Assembly: GCA_017962275.1 (NCBI GenBank) | Contig: JAGCVQ010000101.1 | Coordinates: forward strand, 1-61,055 | Length of the DNA stretch: 61,055 bases | Direction: 5' to 3' | Origin: Bacteroidales bacterium | GTDB lineage: Bacteria > Bacteroidota > Bacteroidia > Bacteroidales > WCHB1-69 | In this document: positions 54,092-61,055 of the stretch, piece by piece | Layout of the letters: each line of letters opens with the position of its first letter | How positions within the stretch are numbered: the stretch's first letter is position 1 | The notes under the pieces: model-generated | Databases searched by the model: none | What the model was told of the DNA's origin: nothing | Seen by the model: the letters and a program-made list of their open reading frames with translations, nothing else | Made by a program: the position numbers and the translations under genes

Positions 54092-57000
54092 ATGCTTACT
54101 ATCACTGCAATTCCGTGTAAGGAGCCTACCGGCTTGCAAGTGGATGCCGTTTCCGTCCACGCGGCTACATTGAGTTGGACTAACGGCGCAGAAGGCCAAA
54201 GCGCATGGCAGATTGCATACTCCACCGATGCCGACTTTGATCCCGATACGGTGTCGAATCCTGTCGATGTGACCTCCAACCCGGCCACCATCAACGGTTT
54301 GACTGGCCATACTCAATATTATGCATACGTCCGGGCCAACTGCGATATTGTCGGCTATAGCGATTGGGTCGGTCCGGTGAGCTTTACCACGCTGGTGGAC
54401 TGCCCGGCACCCACAGCCGTTGCTGCTAACAGCATCACCATGCATACTGCCGATTTGAACTGGACGGGTCCCAATGCTACACCCGACAGCTACAATGTCA
54501 GATATAGAAAATTCGAAGATGGAACATCTTTTGGCGAATGGGTGAATGACACAGCTAACGAATCTCCGAAACATCTTGCCGGCTTGGCTGCCGAGACCAG
54601 ATACGAAGCTCAAGTGCAGAGCAATTGTGGCCCCGAAGAACTGGGCCAGTGGACTGCTCCTTACTTCTTCACCACGGTGGCTGGTAATCTGCCTCCTACC
54701 GACCTTGCTGTTTCTGACATTACCCCTTCCTTAGCTACTGCAAGCTGGACAGGGATTGCCACCAACGAACACCACCAATCTTACGAGCTGTACATCAGCA
54801 CTGAAAGCACCGTTCCGACGGCACCCTCAGTCACTGGAGTAACGGAGAGTAGTTATACTTTCACAGGTCTTGCTTATTCAACCCAGTATTATGTTTGGGT
54901 GCGAGACTATTGCGGAGATGATGGCTATAGTAGTTGGACTGGTCCTGTAGATTTCGTAACCTTACCATCCTGTCCGGCACCGAAACTTACGGCAGAGGGT
55001 ATCACCAATGTTACCGCTCACACTGCTGATGTGGCTTGGACCGGCTATACTGAGAACGATGGCGGCTATGTGGTGAGATACAGAACGGCAGCGCAACCCG
55101 GTACTGTTTATCTTTCTGAAGATTTTGAAGGTGGTTCTATGCCTGAAGGCTGGAGCCAAACTTCGAACTATTGGTCTGTAGGATCAGGTACTGGACATTC
55201 TAATTATACTGGTTCAGCAAACGGAAACTATAATGCCACTTGCTATATTTCCCCTGCTAACAGCAGATCTGATATATTAATTACCCCCGCGATGAATTTG
55301 AGCTCTGCAAGTAATGCTACGCTCAGCTTTAATTTTAGGAACAAAGCATGGGGTAGTGACCTTAATAAGTTTAATGTGTTCTATCGTGTTAATGAAGGCG
55401 AATGGCAATCCTTGTATGAAAATTCTGTGGAACAATCTTCCTGGACCACAACGCCTATCACTGTCGAGCTTACCGGTTTGGCCGACCATTACCAAATCGG
55501 TTTTAAATGTACGACAGGAAGTGGATACAATGATTATGGTTTCGGCACAGGTATTGACGATATATTAGTATATGCAATGGATGATCCTGGCCTATGGCAA
55601 ACCGTAACTCCTAATCCTACCACCACAAGCACCCAACTCACCGGTCTCGATGCGGAAACCGACTATGAGGTGCAAGTGTTTGGTGTATGCAGTGGCGAGA
55701 CTGAGGAAGTGGGAAGCGACACCGTGGTTTTCACCACCCTCGAGGTTTGCCCCGCTCCTACTGCTTTCACTTTGGACGCTGTTACCTCTAATGAGGCTGC
55801 TTTCAGTTGGACCGCAGGTGGTACCGAGACAGCATGGCAGCTATACATCTCCACGACTAACACTGCTCCGGATGACGACATCGCTGCAACGGCGCAGGGG
55901 TTGTATGCCGCCAGCGAAAACCCCTTCTTTCTCATTAACGGTCTTGATCCTGTAACCGAATACTACGTTCGGGTGCGTGCCAACTGTGGCGGCACCGATG
56001 GCAACAGCAAATGGACTGGTTCTAAGACCTTCACCACGTTGAACGACTCCTGCGACATCAAGTCCTTCGACATCACCACAAACGGAATTCGCCGCGGCGA
56101 TGCTGTCATCAATGCCGAAACCCATACCGTGACAATGCCGGTGTACAATACTACCGACTTCAGTGGTGCCGCTGGTACCATTACTTTCAGCACTGGCGCT
56201 ATAGCCAAGATGCGTCTTGACGCTAATAGCGAGGAATGGAATTGTTATATCACCAATTTCAACACCCTGCGCAGCCACCTCCACATGGGCGATACCGTAG
56301 TGCGTGTCTATGCTCAGGACCCCACCATCTATCAGGACTGGACCATCATCATGCAGGGTGAGGCGTGCAGCACGCCTTTCAGCATTTCCTTTGTGCCCGA
56401 GCGCACCAGCTTCACCGCCAACTGGGTCAATACCGATCCTGCCGCTGAGAACTATCAGGTTATCTGCAGCAACACCCGTCTGACCACCGACGACGCTGAT
56501 GCTTCCAACAACAAAATTTCCGTTCTGGGTGCCAATACCTATACCTTTACCGGCCTCGAACGTGAGACCAAGTATTACGTCTATGTCCGCACCGACTGCG
56601 GCAACGACGGCTTCAGCGAATGGAAGGAGGATAGTGTTATTACGAAGGGACTGACGTTCTGCGAGGATGTAGTGGTTGCTGACGGTGGCATCTCTCTTGC
56701 AGGAAACAGAGATAATCGAACAGTTCCGCTGTGGGGTTATCACATTTTTGAAGCCCAGCACTCCCAGATGATTTATCCTGCTTCAATGCTGACAGAACTC
56801 CAAGGCAAGACCATCACAGGAATTAAGTATTTTGTTTCAAGTGGTAATATTTCCAGTTGGAATGCTTATGATTACTATCCTCTAAGTGTCACCTTCAGCC
56901 TTGCAATAACCACAAACGACAATCTCTCCAGCGGTTGGGATGAGACCTCTGGAACGGCTGTATTCACGGGTGCTTTCGAATCCGATGGAAGCATTACATT

Positions 57001-59815
57001 TACTACTCCGTTCACCTACTCAGGAGGAAACCTTCTTGTGGATATCAACATGCCTGGAGCCGTATATTCAATAGTTGGATTCTATGGACAGACTGCAACA
57101 GATGCTAGTCGTAATGCCTTTGGGTCAGAGCTTTCGGGCTCTGGTACAATAGTCGGATTCCTGCCTAAAGTTAGTTTCCATTATTGTGAAACCAACGAGG
57201 CCTGTCCCGCTGTGACCGAAGTTGAAGCCAGCGAGATTACGGATAATAGTGCTACCATCTCTTGGGAAGCCTCCAGTGGCGATTATGTAAGCGGCTACCA
57301 AGTTATCCTTAATGAGACTGAACTTACTGCTGACCAACTAGAAGGTTATACAGGTTCATACACCTATGTGGGTACAGCGACAACTTGTAACCTTAACGGT
57401 CTCAATGCCTATACCTCTTATTATGTTTATGTACGCGCAATCTGTCAGGCCGGCGGTCATGATGAGGGTTATAGCGATTGGACGAGCAGCAGTTTCACCA
57501 CACCTGGGGCTATGCCCCCCGTGCTGAATCTCACTGTCACTGAAATCACCCATACTGCTATCTCCGTTACTTGGGAACGTAACGTGGCCCAATTTGCCGA
57601 CGAGACCGCATGGCAGGTGGCTGTTGTGGAACATGGAGCTTCGTTTCCCACTTTATGGAGGGTGACCCACAACATGTACTTCACCTTCATTGGCTTGACT
57701 CCCGAGACCAGCTACGACATTTATGTACGTCCTTACCAAGTCGATCCCGAGGAATATGGCGCTGCCGTATCTATTTTGGATGTGACCACATTGCCTTTGC
57801 CGGATGCTTGCGAAATTGTGGCGGATGGAACAGCAACTAGCGGCATAGTTCCGATCTATGCCAATGGGGCTGATCAGTATAACAGATACCAGATGATCTA
57901 CACATCTGAAGACCTCGCGGCACTTGCAGGCAAGTCTATTAACTCCATGACATTCTACCTTTCATCACCAGCTGCTGACAGTTGGGGTAATGCTAACTTC
58001 GTAGTGAAGTTGGTGGAGGTGAATAATACTACGTTCAGTAATACTACTTTTATCAACACCGATGATGTGGATACTTTGTATAATGGTTCGTTGGATGGTA
58101 CTCAGAGCACCATGACGGTAAATTTCACAACTCCATTCCAATATAATGGAAGTAATTTGCTTGTCGAGTTCACACAAAATGTGAAGGGAACTTATAAAGT
58201 TGCCGAATTCTATGGACAGAACGCTACGGGAGCTAGTATTGGTGGCAATAGTAATGACGGTGTGGCTGCTATTAGCCCACAAGCACAAAACTTCAAACCT
58301 AAGGTTCAATTCTGCTACGAGGCTGGCGATTGTCGTGACTTGACGCGTTTGACTATTAGCGATATCACCACCAACAGCGCGCATGTGAGCTGGTTGCCTG
58401 GCAATAGTGAAGACATTTGGGTGTATGTGAATAGCACTCAAATGCTCGACGAAGAAACTTTAAATAGTCCTCAAACTCAGAAGGAAGCCATTGTCAATGA
58501 GGTTGAAATCGACCTTACAGGTCTTACAACGGGTACTGATTACTGGTTCTATATGCGTCCTCTCTGTGCCATCACGCCCTCCAGCAATGTATATGGCAAC
58601 TGGACGATGCGTCACTTCCAGACGCCTCCGTATATTGTCACTGTTGAGGTTAATCCGTCGAATGCGGGTATTACTGTGACTGGCACCGGTGAGTACACCA
58701 ATGGTCAAACTGCACACATTGCTCCTGAAAACGCCGTGGGCTACCATATCGTGAACTGGACCGATGCCAATGATTCTGAGTTGGGAACTGGTGATTATAT
58801 CGACATCGTTGTGGTGAGCGATACCACGATTATCGCTAACTTCGACACCAACAGCTATGCCCTCACCATCTATTATCTCTATCCTGACGGTTCAGAGGCA
58901 TCCGAAACCTATACCGGATCCGTTAAATACACTCAGGAGTACGCTGTCACCTCTCCCGTGATTCCGTGCTACGCTGCCGATAAGTTGACTGTCACCGGCA
59001 CAATGGGCACCGAAGCCGTGAAGGATACGGTGAGATACACCTCCTTGGCCACCAAAGGTATCGACGAGCAGGTTGCTTGTAATAGTTTCCGTTGGATTGA
59101 TGGTGTTTTGTACACGCAGAGCACCGACGAGCCGACCTACACGATTGTGGGTGGTAATGCCGCCGGTTGCGACAGTGTGGTGACCCTCCACCTCCAAGTT
59201 GAATTCTGTGACCCAACATGCGGTCAACCGATTAAGGATGCCGACAGCATCAGCTATCCTACCGCTCCGATGGGCAATCTCTGCTGGATGACGGCCAACC
59301 TCCGCACCACGCATTACGCCAATGGCTCTGAGATTCCGTTTGCCATCGTCTATTCGAATCCTTATAACCCCAACAACACCGCCGATGTCGAAACCTATGG
59401 CAGACTCTACAACTGGGCTTCCGCTTCCGCAACAGCCACCAAAGCGGCTTCCACAACCAATGCAACGGCTCTGCAAGGCATCTGTCCTGATGGCTGGAGA
59501 CTCCCCACACAAGCCGAATTCGAGGCTTTGAACCAGCAATACTCTGAAATGCAGCTTCGCTCTGCCGACAACTGGGTGGTGAATCCCGGCAACAACGAGA
59601 GCGGCTTCAACAAGCAGCCCGGCGGTTTCTATAACGCAGTGAAAGGCAGATGTGAAGGACTGGGCACTTCCGCTCATTTCTACACGGCCGACTTCCAGCC
59701 TTCCGGCTTGATCTACCAGCACACCGAGTATTATTGCGACACCCCTTTCTATGATGTGACCAACAATCCTTCCGACGGCCGCAGCATCCGTTGTGTCAGA
59801 AATCTCCAACAATAA
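54092..59815 (+). CDS. Giant fibronectin type III / FISUMP-domain protein, N-terminus missing
   Basis: The frame encodes 1907 residues. Nine FN3-like modules can be followed; a typical one reads LSWTN, then YYAYVRANC, then SDWVGPVSFTTL. A choice-of-anchor J-like domain (YLSEDFEGGSMPEGWSQTSN to DDILVYAMDD, about 345-490) is inserted inside the fourth. Other modules are a DUF5018-like domain (about 650-755), two copies of a roughly 180-residue domain (QMIYPASMLTELQGKTITGI and QMIYTSEDLAALAGKSINSM), an InlB-like repeat, a GCDSVVTLHLQV module and a C-terminal FISUMP domain (LCWMTANLRTTHY ... CPDGWRLPTQAEFEAL). These modules belong on the cell surface, but the frame starts inside an FN3 domain with no signal peptide and has no T9SS tail. 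The start is uncertain and the gene may be 5'-truncated. Confidence 0.8.
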   Translation: MLTITAIPCKEPTGLQVDAVSVHAATLSWTNGAEGQSAWQIAYSTDADFDPDTVSNPVDVTSNPATINGLTGHTQYYAYVRANCDIVGYSDWVGPVSFTTLVDCPAPTAVAANSITMHTADLNWTGPNATPDSYNVRYRKFEDGTSFGEWVNDTANESPKHLAGLAAETRYEAQVQSNCGPEELGQWTAPYFFTTVAGNLPPTDLAVSDITPSLATASWTGIATNEHHQSYELYISTESTVPTAPSVTGVTESSYTFTGLAYSTQYYVWVRDYCGDDGYSSWTGPVDFVTLPSCPAPKLTAEGITNVTAHTADVAWTGYTENDGGYVVRYRTAAQPGTVYLSEDFEGGSMPEGWSQTSNYWSVGSGTGHSNYTGSANGNYNATCYISPANSRSDILITPAMNLSSASNATLSFNFRNKAWGSDLNKFNVFYRVNEGEWQSLYENSVEQSSWTTTPITVELTGLADHYQIGFKCTTGSGYNDYGFGTGIDDILVYAMDDPGLWQTVTPNPTTTSTQLTGLDAETDYEVQVFGVCSGETEEVGSDTVVFTTLEVCPAPTAFTLDAVTSNEAAFSWTAGGTETAWQLYISTTNTAPDDDIAATAQGLYAASENPFFLINGLDPVTEYYVRVRANCGGTDGNSKWTGSKTFTTLNDSCDIKSFDITTNGIRRGDAVINAETHTVTMPVYNTTDFSGAAGTITFSTGAIAKMRLDANSEEWNCYITNFNTLRSHLHMGDTVVRVYAQDPTIYQDWTIIMQGEACSTPFSISFVPERTSFTANWVNTDPAAENYQVICSNTRLTTDDADASNNKISVLGANTYTFTGLERETKYYVYVRTDCGNDGFSEWKEDSVITKGLTFCEDVVVADGGISLAGNRDNRTVPLWGYHIFEAQHSQMIYPASMLTELQGKTITGIKYFVSSGNISSWNAYDYYPLSVTFSLAITTNDNLSSGWDETSGTAVFTGAFESDGSITFTTPFTYSGGNLLVDINMPGAVYSIVGFYGQTATDASRNAFGSELSGSGTIVGFLPKVSFHYCETNEACPAVTEVEASEITDNSATISWEASSGDYVSGYQVILNETELTADQLEGYTGSYTYVGTATTCNLNGLNAYTSYYVYVRAICQAGGHDEGYSDWTSSSFTTPGAMPPVLNLTVTEITHTAISVTWERNVAQFADETAWQVAVVEHGASFPTLWRVTHNMYFTFIGLTPETSYDIYVRPYQVDPEEYGAAVSILDVTTLPLPDACEIVADGTATSGIVPIYANGADQYNRYQMIYTSEDLAALAGKSINSMTFYLSSPAADSWGNANFVVKLVEVNNTTFSNTTFINTDDVDTLYNGSLDGTQSTMTVNFTTPFQYNGSNLLVEFTQNVKGTYKVAEFYGQNATGASIGGNSNDGVAAISPQAQNFKPKVQFCYEAGDCRDLTRLTISDITTNSAHVSWLPGNSEDIWVYVNSTQMLDEETLNSPQTQKEAIVNEVEIDLTGLTTGTDYWFYMRPLCAITPSSNVYGNWTMRHFQTPPYIVTVEVNPSNAGITVTGTGEYTNGQTAHIAPENAVGYHIVNWTDANDSELGTGDYIDIVVVSDTTIIANFDTNSYALTIYYLYPDGSEASETYTGSVKYTQEYAVTSPVIPCYAADKLTVTGTMGTEAVKDTVRYTSLATKGIDEQVACNSFRWIDGVLYTQSTDEPTYTIVGGNAAGCDSVVTLHLQVEFCDPTCGQPIKDADSISYPTAPMGNLCWMTANLRTTHYANGSEIPFAIVYSNPYNPNNTADVETYGRLYNWASASATATKAASTTNATALQGICPDGWRLPTQAEFEALNQQYSEMQLRSADNWVVNPGNNESGFNKQPGGFYNAVKGRCEGLGTSAHFYTADFQPSGLIYQHTEYYCDTPFYDVTNNPSDGRSIRCVRNLQQ

Positions 59816-59926
59816 AGAAAATGTTTTTTTGCCCGCGATTCTGACGGAACCTGTTTAACGGACTTCGGCAGCTTCAGAGGAATCACGAGGAAAAGTTTTT
59901 ATAAGAAGTCCCCGAAAAGAAAAAAA

Positions 59927-61055
59927 ATGTTAAAGCTAACAAGTAGAGGTACACTGCGAATGATGATGGCCGCACTTTGCTGCCTGGTATTGTCATTTGC
60001 TGCCTGTACAAGAGAAAACATCGACACCAACGATGCCATCACGGTCAACACAGCCGCCCTTTACGAGGAACTGGGCATCAAGAACGAAATGTCGCAGGCA
60101 CTGGCCAACGGCACCTGCACCGTCACCGACACCGTGCTGATTTACAACCAAGGCGGTCAGCTGGTGATGAAACTCGGCGCCCAAAGCAGCACGCTGCAGA
60201 CCCTGACCTTCAAGGCTGAGGGACTGGCCGACGGCACCTACACCCTCGTTCTTTGGCAAGCCGGCAACCCCGGCAATGCGGCTTGGACGCTCTCAGGCGA
60301 AGAGCAGCTCTCCACTGCCAACCTCATCGCCCCTGCCACTCCGATGAACTTTGCTTTGTCTGCAGGCTATGCTTCCGCCACCGTCACCGTCAAGAAAGGC
60401 GTCATGGGTGCCGAACTCACGCCCAAAGCCATCGGCAGTGTCATTGACGTGCAGACAGAAGAACTCACTATACCGGCTCTCATTTTATACGATATGCAAC
60501 CTCAGCATTGCGTCGGTGTGCATCTCGACCCCTCCTTTGGCGATAACGGCCGCTGGATCAACGAACTCCAAAACGGAACCATGAGCACCGTGTGCGAAGT
60601 TGAGAAGGATGCCCCCAACGGCAAGTTCTTCACCCTGAGCCATGGTGAGAATATGAAATTCCAGATTAGTGCCAAAAAAACTTACAGCGAAGATTCCGTC
60701 TGCGTGATAGAGCACAAAAACCTCAGCGCCGGTGATAATTGGATGTTCTACTTCAACTATGCCCGCAAATACTGGCAACCGCCTTTCCTCGGCACTCACG
60801 AAGCATTTGTCCCCTGGAAAGCCGACCGTGACGCCGGCTACGTCGCTTGTGAACCTTATCTCAACTGGGGCGCCAGTATCGCCGAAGTGCAACAACACAT
60901 CAACGCCAAGAACTGGTGGACTGACGGTAATGAGGATTTTGAATTCTGGGGTAATCCTTTTAATGGCTGGCACAAGTGGTATTTTGTAGCTCCCTATCTC
61001 ACTGAGCAATACATTTACGAGACCTCCAACGGGCAGAATCTGCGTTATGTGTTAA
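59927..61055 (+). CDS. Surface lipoprotein of unknown function, cut by the window edge
   Basis: The frame is open from the ATG at 59927 to the last base (376 codons) without a stop. The N-terminus has a lipoprotein signal (RMMMAALCCLVLSFAACTRE, lipobox Cys near 27). The next 150 residues look like a beta-sandwich (CTVTDTVLIYNQGGQLVMKL, EGLADGTYTLVLWQAGNPGN), as in FimB/Mfa2-like or DUF-type lipoproteins of Bacteroidales. The rest (GVHLDPSFGDNGRWINELQN, NWMFYFNYARKYWQPPF) is unfamiliar. It follows the FN3 giant by 111 bp in the same direction and may be expressed with it on the surface. Confidence 0.8.
   Translation, partial: MLKLTSRGTLRMMMAALCCLVLSFAACTRENIDTNDAITVNTAALYEELGIKNEMSQALANGTCTVTDTVLIYNQGGQLVMKLGAQSSTLQTLTFKAEGLADGTYTLVLWQAGNPGNAAWTLSGEEQLSTANLIAPATPMNFALSAGYASATVTVKKGVMGAELTPKAIGSVIDVQTEELTIPALILYDMQPQHCVGVHLDPSFGDNGRWINELQNGTMSTVCEVEKDAPNGKFFTLSHGENMKFQISAKKTYSEDSVCVIEHKNLSAGDNWMFYFNYARKYWQPPFLGTHEAFVPWKADRDAGYVACEPYLNWGASIAEVQQHINAKNWWTDGNEDFEFWGNPFNGWHKWYFVAPYLTEQYIYETSNGQNLRYVL

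Overview
The window reads as a chromosomal segment of a Bacteroidota bacterium, most likely an uncultured, moderately GC-rich member of the Bacteroidales. Almost every transcription unit starts behind the Bacteroidota -7 box TAnnTTTG, Shine-Dalgarno sequences are essentially absent, several secreted proteins end in type IX secretion (T9SS) type A sorting domains, and the protein families are typical of the phylum (C10/streptopain peptidase, BatA-domain protein, CotH protein, FISUMP domain, DUF2795, DUF5714). All assignments come from reading the sequence and from remembered family features; no search was run.

Layout. 1-744 is repeat-rich and has no gene I can support. 745-6634: a CDF metal exporter, a ZIP metal importer, a phosphoribosyltransferase, an AlkZ-related protein, a remnant of a 4-hydroxybutyrate CoA-transferase, 4-hydroxybutyrate dehydrogenase and a DUF5714 protein. 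6815-13753 is accessory and partly decayed: HicBA, a TonB-dependent receptor that has lost most of its barrel, tRNA dehydratase TcdA, an SDR enzyme, a 5'-truncated T9SS protein, an OhrR-like MarR regulator with two visible operators, a mini winged-helix protein, a GT4 glycosyltransferase, and fragments of a patatin and a PDZ protein. 13806-20505: a lipoprotein flavodoxin, tRNA-Lys, a PduO-type adenosyltransferase, a DUF2795 protein, a TonB C-terminal-domain protein, a PIN toxin with a tiny basic partner, a GIY-YIG-like gene, initiator tRNA-Met, rpsA with a structured leader, and a DUF3990 ADP-ribosyltransferase-like toxin with its partner. 20562-43766: mostly housekeeping and membrane genes (pepD, GT-C-like protein, CotH, rocD, HAD phosphatase, purine permease, uvrA, lipid kinase, DUF2461, panB, RluA-type synthase, esterase, BatA protein, aroA, rhomboid, EEP nuclease/phosphatase). 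43850-54008 is nearly all minus strand: glycosyltransferase, polysaccharide deacetylase, mnmA, C10 peptidase, tsaD, ispG, thiL, a macro-like protein. 54092 to the end: a 1907-residue FN3/FISUMP protein without export signals and a lipoprotein cut by the window edge.

How the genes work together. tsaD and tcdA act in sequence on tRNA A37 (t6A, then ct6A); mnmA thiolates U34; rpsA and two tRNA genes add to a translation theme. 4hbD beside a CoA-transferase remnant suggests a decayed 4-hydroxybutyrate route. The C10 peptidase, mnmA and the deacetylase form one tight minus-strand unit. Three toxin-antitoxin-like pairs lie within 14 kb.

The most unusual property is the intergenic DNA. Sixteen arrays of 7-bp tandem repeats, from several shared unit families, sit at gene edges; some reach exactly to a start codon, fill a 5' leader, or supply stop codons and the last residues of proteins. 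A second family of palindromes about 30 bp long (TGTAG...CTACA) is scattered; one copy lies in frame inside aroA and another supplies the aroA stop codon. Further hairpin families are dispersed as well. At least six genes survive only as fragments, so the region appears to turn over quickly between conserved genes.
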